From: Coemansia sp. RSA 487
Lineage: Eukaryota; Kickxellomycota; Kickxellomycetes; Kickxellales; Kickxellaceae
Length of the DNA: 64,000 bases
Assembly (NCBI GenBank): GCA_027577595.1
Contig: JANBRJ010000031.1
Coordinates: 106,627 to 170,626, forward strand
Direction of reading: 5' to 3'
Part shown: positions 21,465-31,466 of the stretch, piece after piece
How positions within the stretch are numbered: the first letter of the stretch is position 1
Layout of the letters: each line of letters starts with the position of its first letter
Translations under genes and position numbers: made by a program
Notes under the pieces: model-generated
What the model saw: only the letters and a program-made list of their open reading frames with translations
The model's database searches: none
What the model was told of the DNA's origin: nothing

Positions 21465-21785
21465 ATGTATTCTCCTATCTTTTTGCGGCTCCAGCTGCTT
21501 TTAGCAGGTTTTCTGGCATTTGTAACTAGCAGAGCACGCACAGCAGCAGCTTTGGAAAGCCATGAACTCGCATCGCCGCTGCCATATAGATTGACTGCAA
21601 GAGCAATCGCCACTAATGAAGCAGGCTCAACCAGTAGCAAACCGAACCACCCAATTCCGACTAGCGAGTCGGAACCACTGGCACCAACACCGTCGGACTC
21701 GCAATCGCCGATCCACGGCTGCGGCGACCCCTGCCCAACAGGCATGGTGTGTCCAATGAACTGTGTCCAAGCGGGCATGATGTAG
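21465..21785 (+). CDS. Small secreted cysteine-containing protein (106 aa), hypothetical
   Basis: Unrecognised. From the ATG at 21465 the product begins with a signal peptide (MYSPIFLRLQLLLAGFLAF). A Ser/Pro-rich acidic proregion follows and the protein ends in a cysteine knot-like tail, four cysteines spaced C-x3-C-x5-C-x3-C (GCGDPCPTGMVCP). The C-x3-C and C-P-x-G elements also occur in the core of the neighbouring 20391-20762 product, suggesting distant paralogy. An in-frame ATG at 21396 would add 23 residues but sits only 25 bp after the TATA box. Confidence 0.58.
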   Translation: MYSPIFLRLQLLLAGFLAFVTSRARTAAALESHELASPLPYRLTARAIATNEAGSTSSKPNHPIPTSESEPLAPTPSDSQSPIHGCGDPCPTGMVCPMNCVQAGMM

Positions 21786-22334
21786 CAACATCCTTTCATT
21801 GTTTTCTCTTTGTAACTTTTTTGGTAATATAAATGTGCAGCCTGTTTTCTTTTGTATAGCATGCATCTGCTCATACACAAACACATTAGCTGTCGCGTGC
21901 ACAGACCAGCTGTTGAGCAAAGACACCATGATTGGCAGTGACTGGAGCAAACCTCAGGTGACTGGGAAAACAATGTTTTATTGGGCAGTGCCCCGGGTAT
22001 TTGTTGATTTTACATCAAGAAAAACAAAATTTTGTCATCAGAAAAACTGCTGGTTGCAAAACATTGATATTGTATTTCTTTTTTAATCAAAAATCTTTAC
22101 TCTCTTTTCTTTTGTCTGAATTTTGTTGCATTTTCGCCTATACCAGAATTTACCATTTGAACACCTCCTCTCTAGGCAGCAGTATTCAAACGCAGAACGC
22201 CAAGCGAGCTAAACAGATAACAGCTTGGATACTATTCTTTGTACTTTTCTTCTTTGACTGTTCTTTTTTCGTATTCTATTTTCGTTTGCCGTGCGAATCG
22301 GACTCTTCTCCTGCTCGCAAAGTTACAGGAGAAA

Positions 22335-22341
22335 GTAAACA
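22335..22341 (+). promoter_or_regulatory. Forkhead-type GTAAACA site
   Basis: Exact core recognition motif for forkhead factors, about 990 bp upstream of the gene for one. Autoregulation is only an inference. Confidence 0.25.
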
Positions 22342-22453
22342 AAACCCCTCTTTCGTCCGCCTTTGTAACTCGACAAGGCGTTGTTTTCTTTAAAAAGAAC
22401 AAACACAGTTCTTTATAAGCGTATCTGGGTATCTGTTTCGGGTATATCTCTTT

Positions 22454-22460
22454 GTAAACA
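22454..22460 (+). promoter_or_regulatory. Forkhead-type GTAAACA site
   Basis: Second exact motif in the same orientation, 119 bp from the first. Confidence 0.25.
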
Positions 22461-23324
22461 CACACCCACGCACTCTTGCTACTACTTTGCACTCTCGGAT
22501 TCCCAGGGAAACAGGGAAGGTCTTTTTGGATACGACTGCAAAGTTCGAGCCGTAAAAAAAGCAACTTCTACTGTTAGAAAGAAGAAACCTATTGGAGGAG
22601 GAGACGCTTTTCTCCACACATTATTAGCAGTGCCTGGCCCTCGCGAACATATCTTGCCCCCTCCCCCTTAGCGAGGCTAGAAGAGCCCGGCGTCCCACTG
22701 CTCTTGTCCTCTTTTACTTTCAATTATTTGTGCGAGAGAATACTGAAAGCAGCAGGTCTCGCATCAGCACTCTTTCTCCCACACTCGCAACCAGCCTTGA
22801 AGCAAATAGCAGCTAATTAACAGGTAAAACGGGCCTGTCTACGGCTGAATTCTGGACGAGGAATAACAAAAACAACAACAGAAGCAGCACAAAAACAATA
22901 GCTCCCCACCTCTTTCCTGCACGAAAACAGCCAAATACGCAGCCAGTCAGCCGCTATAAACAAAAATAGGCCAGTGTTTGTTTTTGGATCCCCTCTTCCT
23001 TTATTGACATTGCACGCTCTTTATACGATTGGTATTTTCGTTTTTCCATTTCTGTGCTATCCCCACTTTCTCTCTTGTATCTCCTCTTTGTGCTAGTCTT
23101 TCTTTTTGCGCTCTTCCCCTTTCTATCTACTTTTTGTTGTTTTTTATTATTCTTTGAGGTTTTTTGACGTCTGGTTCTTGTTTCACCTTGTCCATTTCCA
23201 TACTCCAGTCTTCTTACACACCCTCCCTTCTCCTCACTGTTTTTGTTTCTCTCTTTATTTGCTTACTTTATCCGCCTTCTCCACAAGGTTGCACATACAC
23301 ACGTCAAAGCGTATTATCCACACA

Positions 23325-25652
23325 ATGAGCAAACCAACGGATCTTTTAAGCACGCCAAAGCCTGCTCAGTGCTCCTTTGACAACAGCAATTTTACCACGC
23401 CCACAAAGCGCGCCATCGAACAGCAGCGCGAACAACACCGGAAACAACCAGAACAGTTTGATGGCACGTATCCATCTACTACTGCACAGGCTTCAGCAGT
23501 TGCATCAGGGCAATATCCTGGCGATTCCCAGGCTCCAGTGCAAGCCTACGCAAAGCTCGAAGGCCCGGACTTTTGCTACTATGTTCGTACGCTTGAGGTG
23601 TCGCTTGGGCGCCATCCATCCGCCGACCACCACGAGCCCATCGACATCGACCTGGGCAACAGCAAGGCCGTCTCCAGGCGCCACGCGAAGATACACTATA
23701 ATTTCATGAACCAGAGCTTTGAGCTGCAAGTGTTTGGAAAGAACGGATGCTTGGTCGATGACGAGTACTACGCAAAGGGCCAAAGCGTCACACTTCGCCA
23801 CAAGATGGTGATTCAGATCGGGGACAGCGAGTTTTCCTTTCTACTCCCCAAATCTGCAGTACCATCTGCTGCTGTTGCTGCCGCTTCGCTCGATGCTAAT
23901 GGATTTGCGCCACCTCCTGGCGTTCATGGATCAATGGTCCCTGGCCACCCTCCGTTTGATGCTGCACTGCAGCCTCCGCATCCCCAGCACGCGGCATACC
24001 CTGTAAATGCAATCACCCCACAGCGTCTCAACCTATATTCGGCGCCAGAGCCTGCAGCGGGCCGAGAGCCCTATCGTGGACAGCAGCAGCAGCAGCAGCA
24101 GCAGCAGCACGGCTACCCTCCGTACGGCGGTAGAGCGGCCCCTCAGTACAGTCCCAACCATTCCCCGCGCTCCATCTACTACGATCAGGAACCGCCAGCT
24201 CCGCTCTCATTTGGCGAGGCGCGCCACGACAGCCACCCGCCACCACCACCAGCATCTGGATTGGCTTACGCTGCAGACAATGCAGAAAACCAACGCAGAA
24301 CTGACAGCTACTCCCCTCACGAGACCGCGCCGCGCCACGCACACCAGCGAGTAATAATGGATGGTGCTCCTGGCGGCAGATCCGAGATTCCAGTGCAGCC
24401 GCTGAATACCGCAGGAGGAGGAGGCGGCAGCGGCGGCGGCTACCAACAAGGCAGGCAACTTGCTCCATCCCAGCAGCTGCCCCTGCAACAATCGTCCTCG
24501 GACAGACATGGCATTCCGCCTGGCGCGATGAAGGCTGGAGCGCGTGCACCAGCGGCCGCGGGATCTTACGGCGCTGCATCTGAAGTGCGGATACTGCCAG
24601 CCACGGATAAACCCGCCCAGGGCGCACATCAGAGCAGGAGCGGAAACTACGCAAAGCCGACGTACTCATATGCTTCCCTGATAGCACAGGCAATCAACGA
24701 CACCTCCGAGAAGAAGGTCACGCTCAACGGGATATACACGTACATAATGGCCAACTACCCATACTACAAGCATGCGCAGAACGGATGGCAAAACTCGATT
24801 CGCCACAACCTTTCGCTCAACAAGGCGTTTATCCGGGTGCAGCGTGCGAGTAATGAGCCCGGGAAAGGGTCGTACTGGGCGATCGACGATGCCTACAAGG
24901 GCCAGTTCGCCAACGGCGTGTACAAGCGCACCCGCCGCACAAAGAAGGCCATGGAGATCGAGCGCGAGAGGGAAAAGGAAAAGTCGCAGTACCACGAAGA
25001 CGATGCAGAGACACACCAGCGGCAGCCAAAGAGCAAGCAGAAGAAGGCTGCTGCCAGCGCAAACAGCACCAGCCCCAAGCGCTACACGAGGAGCGTTGCT
25101 GGCGAGAAACGAAGCTCTCCTGACGACGATGACGACGACGGCTATGATGGCAATGGCTATGACTACGACAACAGCGGCGACGGCAATCCTGAGAACGGTG
25201 GGGACTACGTGTCGCACCGTCGGTCTGGCCGCCACCCGGCAAAGCGCACCAGCGCAGGCGCCATGTCCACAGGCGAGGACACTGTCGACTATATGTCGTC
25301 GGCAGTAAGCAACAATGGCGAGTCAAACGTTGACTCGCTTCCGGACAGCCCTCGCAGCCATGCGTCCGAAATGGATCACTCCACGCAGAGCCACATGTCC
25401 CCCACAAGCGCCGACAGCGGCGCTCCTCCACAGCCATCCTCCCCGTCAGCGCAGGAGCCCCAGCCCGCAAAGGGAAAACGCCAGGCAAATGGCGGTGGGA
25501 GCAGCAAAACACCCGTGGCCAATGGCACCCGGAGCAAGTCTGGGCTCTCCAAGCAAGAGGCTTCAGATACGTATGCTGCTCCCAAATCGCCGACGCTTCC
25601 ACCATCGTCCCGCCCAACGCAGCTCCGGCCACAGAAGAGCGCTGCGCATTGA
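23325..25652 (+). CDS. FKH2: FHA-forkhead transcription factor, FKH1/FKH2 type
   Basis: Regulates G2/M-type cell-cycle genes in its family. Single exon, 775 aa from the ATG at 23325. An FHA phospho-peptide-binding domain lies at about 76-174 ([43 protein letters not shown]). A Pro/Gln/Ser linker follows with a nine-Gln run near 254-262. The forkhead winged helix lies at about 443-540 ([43 protein letters not shown]). The C-terminal 230 residues are acidic and Ser-rich with candidate CDK sites (SPTSADS, SPTLPPS). FHA before forkhead is the Fkh1/Fkh2 layout; fission-yeast Fhl1 is an alternative relative. It is convergent with the P-type ATPase gene, with 158 bp between them. Confidence 0.92.
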   Translation: MSKPTDLLSTPKPAQCSFDNSNFTTPTKRAIEQQREQHRKQPEQFDGTYPSTTAQASAVASGQYPGDSQAPVQAYAKLEGPDFCYYVRTLEVSLGRHPSADHHEPIDIDLGNSKAVSRRHAKIHYNFMNQSFELQVFGKNGCLVDDEYYAKGQSVTLRHKMVIQIGDSEFSFLLPKSAVPSAAVAAASLDANGFAPPPGVHGSMVPGHPPFDAALQPPHPQHAAYPVNAITPQRLNLYSAPEPAAGREPYRGQQQQQQQQQHGYPPYGGRAAPQYSPNHSPRSIYYDQEPPAPLSFGEARHDSHPPPPPASGLAYAADNAENQRRTDSYSPHETAPRHAHQRVIMDGAPGGRSEIPVQPLNTAGGGGGSGGGYQQGRQLAPSQQLPLQQSSSDRHGIPPGAMKAGARAPAAAGSYGAASEVRILPATDKPAQGAHQSRSGNYAKPTYSYASLIAQAINDTSEKKVTLNGIYTYIMANYPYYKHAQNGWQNSIRHNLSLNKAFIRVQRASNEPGKGSYWAIDDAYKGQFANGVYKRTRRTKKAMEIEREREKEKSQYHEDDAETHQRQPKSKQKKAAASANSTSPKRYTRSVAGEKRSSPDDDDDDGYDGNGYDYDNSGDGNPENGGDYVSHRRSGRHPAKRTSAGAMSTGEDTVDYMSSAVSNNGESNVDSLPDSPRSHASEMDHSTQSHMSPTSADSGAPPQPSSPSAQEPQPAKGKRQANGGGSSKTPVANGTRSKSGLSKQEASDTYAAPKSPTLPPSSRPTQLRPQKSAAH

Positions 25653-25810
25653 TTGTATCTCCCCCCACTCCCTTCTCACTATGTATATTGCAAGCGCCGA
25701 CTGGCTCTTGTGCGTTTTACACATTTCTGTTTTCCATCTCTCTTATCTTTACAGATGATTTTTTTTATATATCCTAGCATATAATGTTTAAAATTCGAAA
25801 CCACTAATTT

Positions 25811-28800
25811 CTACGCATGTAAAGGCACCTCGGAATCGACGCGGCTCTTCTTTCTTGCGATCTTGCGAAGCACCGCCTTCATCAGCTCACTGAACGCGAT
25901 CTGCAGGAGCACGGCGCCGAGCATGACTAGCCACGCGTGCCAGTCAAGCGGAACCAGCTCAAGCCAGTCGTTGAGCCCAGGGACATACGTGCCCATGACA
26001 TAAAGCACAAAGGACAGGAGTACGCACCCAACCATCCACATGTTCGAGCGCAGCCCGGTTTTGAACAGGCTGATGTCGAGCGAGCGCGAGAGAAAGGCCT
26101 GGTTGAGCTGCAGAACAGTGAGCACGCCAAAGGCAATCGATCTAGCGCCTGCAATGTGCGGGGAGGCGTTGTCGTCGGCATTGACCTCGGGATCGCCCTG
26201 GTGGAAGATCGAAGGAACATACATGTCTGGAGACGTGTTTGCCTTGTCAAGCAGAACAATGTTGCCAAACGGCGTCAGAACTGCAGCAAGAAATACCGCA
26301 AAGGTCACTGTGGCCATAAACATTGCCTGAAGAAAGAGCACCAGCGTGGTTGATCTCGTCAGCACGCCGCTTTTCGGATTGCGCGGGGGGCGGCTCATAA
26401 TGTTGCGCTCCGGCGGATCAAGGCCCAGCGACAGTGCTGGCGGGATGTCTGCAATGATGTTGGCCCACAGGATCATAATCGTTGTGAATGGCAGGTCGAG
26501 GTTCAGCACTGCTGCGTAGAGGAACAGGATGATCTCGGCAGAGTTGCAGCTCAGTAGGTACAGAATAAACTTGAGTATGTTGTCAAAAATACGCCGGCCT
26601 TCTTCAACGGCCGCCACAATCGTTGTAAAGTTGTCATCGGTGAGCACGATATCTGCTGCTTGCTTGGTGATGTCTGTTCCGCCCATGCCCATCGCCACGC
26701 CGACATCCGCGCCTTTGACTGCTGCTGCATCGTTGACGCCATCGCCAGTCATGGCAACGACATGGCCACACTGCTGCAGCGCACGCACAATCTTGATCTT
26801 GTTTTCGGGCGAAACGCGAGCAAAGACGCTCGGGAACGGATCCAGCAGCATAGTGGCCTCGTCGGAGAGCAGGTCCAGCTCAGCGCCAGCGAGAGCACGC
26901 TGAGTGTCTGGCCTGTCCTCATTGATGATCCCAATGCTTTTTGCAATTGCGGTTGCAGTGCCGATATGGTCGCCTGTGATCATAATGACCTTGATTCCAG
27001 CGTTGTGGCAGCGCTGCACAGAGTCAACAATTCCGCTGCGGGGCGGATCAATCAGACCCATTAGGCCAGCAAACGCAAGGCCACTTTCGGCCCACTCAAT
27101 TCCAAGTGCATCTTCGCTCGTCGGCGCATCAGCATCAACATGCGTCACCTTCACAGCCAAGCCTAGGACACGCAATCCCCGGCCAGCCATCCTCTCGCAT
27201 GTCTCGCCAGCAGCTCGGGTCAGCTCGTCGGACAGCGATAGCAGGTTTGTTTCGAAGCACGAGACGAGTCCGTCAGCAATTTCTTTAGGCGCAAGAGCCG
27301 CTGGCCACCCGTCAGTGCCAAGGCCCTTGCGCATAAACCCAGTCGCGCTCGAGAGCTGATGAGTGCACACCGACAGGATCTCTTCTGGAGCGCCCTTGAC
27401 AAAAGTCACCAGGCATCTCTTGCTGGCTCTTGGTGTAGAAATGGATGATGGTGATGCCTCCTTGTCATGCTGTCTAAAAGCACTGGTGGTATTTATTGCC
27501 TCGTAAACGACGCTCATTCGCTTGCGATCCGAGTCAAAAGCATTTTCAGCCAACAGCGCAAGCGGCGTGCTTGGGGTTGAGCTACCCTTCGTTGAATTGG
27601 AAGGGGAAGATGTTTCTGTAGCAGACATTCCTTTCGACAGCGACGATGACAATGACGCTGCTGCAGCAATATCAGACTTGCAAAGTCCCGCCTTTTGCGC
27701 CGCAATCGTCATCGCGACCTCTGTGGCATCTCCGAGGCTGCTCCACTGTCCGGCTTCCTTGTCAAAGAATATCTCTGCGTTATTACACACTGCAGCAATC
27801 ACAAACGACATGTCGGCCGCTGCGGTGCTGTGCTTCTCGATGCTGTGCAGCACGGGAGTGGGGTCGGACAGGTGGCTAGAGTGCATTCTTTGGTCGTTGA
27901 AAGTGATCTCTCCCTCGTTCGGGTCGCGCGATGTCGACTTGCTGAACTCAAACAACATGCCATTGGCATCTACCAGCTCGCTGACGCCCATCTTGCCCTC
28001 GGTCAACGTACCCGTCTTATCGGAGCAGATGACAGTGACGCCGCCCAGCGTCTCAACCGCAGGAAGCGTACGAACAAGCGCGTTGCGGCGCGCCATCCTG
28101 CGCACTCCAAGCGCCATCGTCACAGTAGTCACTGCAACCAGACCCTCGGGGATGACCGATACCGCAAGGCTGATTCCCGTAATAAAGATTGGCACGAACC
28201 TGCGGCCCCAAGACACACCGCAAATAACAATAATTGCGCAAAGCAGAAGCGCAAGAACAACCAGCCATAGCCCAAGACGTGTCAGCTTCTTCTGGATGGG
28301 CGTTGGGCGAACCGTTGAGGCCGATCGGTTGATGGCAGCACTGATCTTGCCGATTTCGGTCTTGCAGCCAGTACGGATGACAATGCCGCGACCACGGCCG
28401 TGCGACACAAGCGTGGACATAAACGCGTTGCCCTTGCAGTCGCCCAGAGGCAGCTGGCGGGTGCGCACTTTGATTGCCCTTGGATCCTTTGTCACGCCAA
28501 CGCTTTCGCCGGTCAGAACGCCTTCTACGATTTCGAGCTGAGCACAGAAAACAAGGCGCAGGTCTGCCGGAACCGACTCGCCTTCGCCAATCTCAACAAG
28601 ATCGCCGGGCACAAGGTTGACGGCATCGATGGACTCGAGCACGCCGTTGCGGATCACCTGCGCCGTTGTGGTGCCTAGGTTTTCCAGCGCAGACAGAGCC
28701 TTTCCGGCCTTTATTTCCTGCCAGGAGCCGACAAAGGTGTTGAGAACCACAACCACGCCAAGCACGATCGATGACTTCCACTCGCCGTCGACGGCGGTTG

Positions 28801-30133
28801 CGATGATTGCAGCACAAAGCATCAGCACCATTAGGTCGGTCAGCTGAGCCCAAACAATTCTCCACCAGGGGCGGCGCACAGGGCGTGGAAGCGCGTTTGT
28901 CCCGTAAAAGTCACGACGCTCCGTGACTTGAGCCGTCGTGAGACCCAAGCTGACGTCAGTGTTGAACATCGCAACAAGCTTTTCCACGGTGCGATCAAAG
29001 TATAGAGCCGCCGGCGGATATATAACACCGCCTGTGACGGGCATGTGGTATGACGCGGTGTCGTCATCGATGATCTGCTTGTAATGATCTATGGTCGGTG
29101 CAATCGAACGCTGCTCGTGCTCGTCGACAAGGTCGCGCCAGTCGTGTCCAGGAGGCAGGCAGGCAAGAACAAGCCTGGTGATGGTAACCAGCGCCAGCTT
29201 TTCCTCCTCGGGGCCGCCGTCTGTGATGCGCCTGTGCAGCTTGAGAGCACGGCGGAGATCAGCAATCGGCTTTTCGCCAACGCAGTGCTGGAACTCGTTG
29301 ACCTCCTCAATAAACTGGCCAAACAGAAAGTAGGCGGAGCGGGCATCCTCGGTGAGCTTCTTGTTTAGGAAGGTGCCTTGCATTATTGACATCGTCAGCA
29401 GCAAGGCGTCGCAGAGGCGGCGCATCAGATCGGCGTCCAGGTGGGGCTGCTGGCGGCCCTTCAGGCGGTAGTCAACTACATACTGCAGGCTGTCGAGGAC
29501 CTCGGTAAGAGTGATGTCAGTGCCTGCATTGCCATTGCCATAGCCATTGCCGTTTGCATTTGACAGATCAGCGCCATACTGGTTCCCGCTCACGCTGCCA
29601 GTGTCGCTAGTGTCGCTATGGGCCGTCGAGTTCTGGGTGGTGCTGGAGGCAACAGTGGTGGTGGACGGCGAGCTACGCAGGATGTTGTTGGTTGCCTCGC
29701 GCATGTGGCGTACCAGGGGGTTGTTATGAACCAGCTGATAGCGACGGCTTGGCCCAGAGCTCGAGTTGTTTTCGCGAGAGGCCAGGATGTCGAACAAATC
29801 GACTACATGGATGCCGATCTGGAACTCGACACTCTCCTTGCCGTCGATCACAGGTGGGATTCCCCCGGGGCTCAGCTCCGGCTCGTTGGAGGAATCGTGG
29901 CAGGGCTCCGCAGCTTCTTGCAGCTCATCGGCGACTGATGGAGGGGAGCTACTGCGCCCAGCAATGGCAATACTATTGCTGTCGCTGTTAGATACAACCG
30001 CAGCCGACAGTGGCAGCGGAAGCGGCTCAGTACCAGACCCGGAGGCGATCGGGGATGCGGCAGAAGAGCCTGGAGCAGAATAATTCAAGTCTTTTTCGAT
30101 ATAGGTACTTCCATTATGTTTCTGGTTTAGCAT
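25811..30133 (-). CDS. Type II P-type cation-transporting ATPase with long N-terminal extension
   Basis: ATP-driven cation pump of internal or plasma membrane. ATG at 30133 gives 1,440 aa; the frame opens 28 codons further up, but only to a TTG. Residues 1-415 are an unusual extension. M1-M2 lie at about 420-480, the actuator TGES near 540, M4 PEGL in VIPEGLVAVTTVTMALG, the catalytic phosphorylation motif DKTGT at Asp705, the nucleotide domain with KGAPE, TGDGVND near 1127, and six C-terminal membrane spans. Ca-site residues known from SERCA are largely kept: Glu in PEGL, Asn and Glu in SCNSAEI, Asn and Asp in WANIIADIPPALSLG. This favours Ca2+ or Mn2+, but ENA-like Na+/K+ (IID) pumps share several of these segments. 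A 5' UTR intron (about 30180-30299) is likely. Confidence 0.9.
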   Translation of the reverse strand: MLNQKHNGSTYIEKDLNYSAPGSSAASPIASGSGTEPLPLPLSAAVVSNSDSNSIAIAGRSSSPPSVADELQEAAEPCHDSSNEPELSPGGIPPVIDGKESVEFQIGIHVVDLFDILASRENNSSSGPSRRYQLVHNNPLVRHMREATNNILRSSPSTTTVASSTTQNSTAHSDTSDTGSVSGNQYGADLSNANGNGYGNGNAGTDITLTEVLDSLQYVVDYRLKGRQQPHLDADLMRRLCDALLLTMSIMQGTFLNKKLTEDARSAYFLFGQFIEEVNEFQHCVGEKPIADLRRALKLHRRITDGGPEEEKLALVTITRLVLACLPPGHDWRDLVDEHEQRSIAPTIDHYKQIIDDDTASYHMPVTGGVIYPPAALYFDRTVEKLVAMFNTDVSLGLTTAQVTERRDFYGTNALPRPVRRPWWRIVWAQLTDLMVLMLCAAIIATAVDGEWKSSIVLGVVVVLNTFVGSWQEIKAGKALSALENLGTTTAQVIRNGVLESIDAVNLVPGDLVEIGEGESVPADLRLVFCAQLEIVEGVLTGESVGVTKDPRAIKVRTRQLPLGDCKGNAFMSTLVSHGRGRGIVIRTGCKTEIGKISAAINRSASTVRPTPIQKKLTRLGLWLVVLALLLCAIIVICGVSWGRRFVPIFITGISLAVSVIPEGLVAVTTVTMALGVRRMARRNALVRTLPAVETLGGVTVICSDKTGTLTEGKMGVSELVDANGMLFEFSKSTSRDPNEGEITFNDQRMHSSHLSDPTPVLHSIEKHSTAAADMSFVIAAVCNNAEIFFDKEAGQWSSLGDATEVAMTIAAQKAGLCKSDIAAAASLSSSLSKGMSATETSSPSNSTKGSSTPSTPLALLAENAFDSDRKRMSVVYEAINTTSAFRQHDKEASPSSISTPRASKRCLVTFVKGAPEEILSVCTHQLSSATGFMRKGLGTDGWPAALAPKEIADGLVSCFETNLLSLSDELTRAAGETCERMAGRGLRVLGLAVKVTHVDADAPTSEDALGIEWAESGLAFAGLMGLIDPPRSGIVDSVQRCHNAGIKVIMITGDHIGTATAIAKSIGIINEDRPDTQRALAGAELDLLSDEATMLLDPFPSVFARVSPENKIKIVRALQQCGHVVAMTGDGVNDAAAVKGADVGVAMGMGGTDITKQAADIVLTDDNFTTIVAAVEEGRRIFDNILKFILYLLSCNSAEIILFLYAAVLNLDLPFTTIMILWANIIADIPPALSLGLDPPERNIMSRPPRNPKSGVLTRSTTLVLFLQAMFMATVTFAVFLAAVLTPFGNIVLLDKANTSPDMYVPSIFHQGDPEVNADDNASPHIAGARSIAFGVLTVLQLNQAFLSRSLDISLFKTGLRSNMWMVGCVLLSFVLYVMGTYVPGLNDWLELVPLDWHAWLVMLGAVLLQIAFSELMKAVLRKIARKKSRVDSEVPLHA

Positions 30134-31466
30134 CGAGTTGGTGCACGTAAGAAGGGATTTTGGTGGATGGTGAAGCTTGCTACAAAATAAGAAGGCACAA
30201 ATCTGCGAAGCACGCAAAGGGAACTAGCATTAGCATGCGCTTGAATATCCAGGGGATTTTAGGCATATCAGAGCTGCGCAGAATAGCATGGGTACTTACA
30301 GGCACTTTTAAAAAGAGTGGGATATACGCTTGCTTTGCAAGGGTGGTGGACAAACAGATTCAGAGAGAAAAAAAAAAAGGAAAAAGACCAAGTGACAGCA
30401 GCAGGGCCAGTGGCTTATATATATGCCAGTTTGGACACGGAACACATTGCTCACATGCATTGCATGCTGTTGGGAGAAAAATAAAGGAGAGCTTGGCAAA
30501 AAGAAAATTTTCCTCGAAGGCTGAAAATCCTATCCTCCTGATGCTACTTTTGATACAGGTGTTTCTGTGTCCAAGTCCAAACAAAATTTCAGAGTTTCTG
30601 GAAATAGCAAAAAATTATCAGATATTTGCACTCTACGCTTTGAACACCTCAAGAGGTAGGGTGGATGGCTATTTTTGCTTACACCCTTTGTCTATATGTA
30701 GCCATTGCTCCTCCATCCCATTAGAAACCGTGTCGGATATACAGTCGTTCTCCCGCATGCTCTTTTTGGCTACAACGCACTAGCCGTTGGCACAGTATTA
30801 ATGAGCATTTGACTAGCCGTTTTGCCGCCTATGTAATGACATTTGCCATTGAAAACACATTCCATTTTCTGCTATACTGGTGGCACAGTTGCATCCAGTA
30901 TTAGCTCCTTGTATGTGTTTATTGTGCGGCTGCATCAACTGCCTTTAGCTGCAATGAATCCGCTTAGCAAGAGACAGGAAAGATGTTTGTGTAAATCTCC
31001 ACGACAGGCAGAACAGAAAAACACCTGAAGCAATTGCTCTGTTTCAATCAATATATCGATGAAACAGATGATAAAAGCAACATTTATACATTCTAATTGA
31101 TGTTGCATCTTTCGCTTTTATTTTTGTTCAAATGTAGAGCGTATGTGATCAAAGGAATATCCCATTGCTTCAATGCACGCACAGGCTTTGGAGCCTGCAA
31201 ATGATTGCATTAAAGAAGTCTGCATAGAATATACACCATACATGATCCCGTCTTCCTGACAAATCGCAAACGACTTTCTTCTGTGTATTTATGCTGCATG
31301 CCAGGTATTGTACATGCCGCAAACTCAAGAATTCGCACGCCTTTTGTTCATTCCACAAGTGATGGCTGAGTATGTAACTGAACGCGAAAAAGCTCACGAG
31401 AAAAACTAATAAAGAAACCGCCTTGGCGGTGGAATACAATAGAAAACCCTTGGCGCTTGATCCTCA
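30134..31466. promoter_or_regulatory. 1.3 kb intergenic: ATPase promoter and MTC1 3' flank
   Basis: On the minus strand a GTAAGT donor at 30299 and a TTTTGTAG acceptor ending at 30180 outline a 120-bp 5' UTR intron for the ATPase. A TATATATAT run at 30416-30424 lies upstream of it. A frame with a hydrophobic start at 31170-31439 (minus) begins at TTG and is not called. No other gene seen. Confidence 0.4.

Larger units (their letters stand above)
21786..23324. promoter_or_regulatory. 1.5 kb upstream region of the forkhead gene
   Basis: No supported gene. Contains two forkhead-type GTAAACA sites (22335 and 22454) and, from about 22980 to 23310, a long C/T- and T-rich tract on the + strand typical of a strong fungal promoter or 5' UTR. 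The forkhead frame is open upstream to 23106 but contains no ATG before 23325. Confidence 0.45.

Noticed and set aside
27522-28541. Plus-strand frame of about 340 codons inside the P-type ATPase
   Set aside because: Opposite strand carries the catalytic and nucleotide domains of the ATPase; this frame has no features.
30134-30217. 28-codon N-terminal extension of the P-type ATPase
   Set aside because: It would start at TTG and overlaps a likely 5' UTR intron acceptor; the ATG at 30133 is preferred.
31170-31439. Minus-strand frame with a hydrophobic start resembling a signal peptide
   Set aside because: The first codon is TTG, no ATG is available near it, and the rest lacks features. It could be re-examined if transcripts exist.
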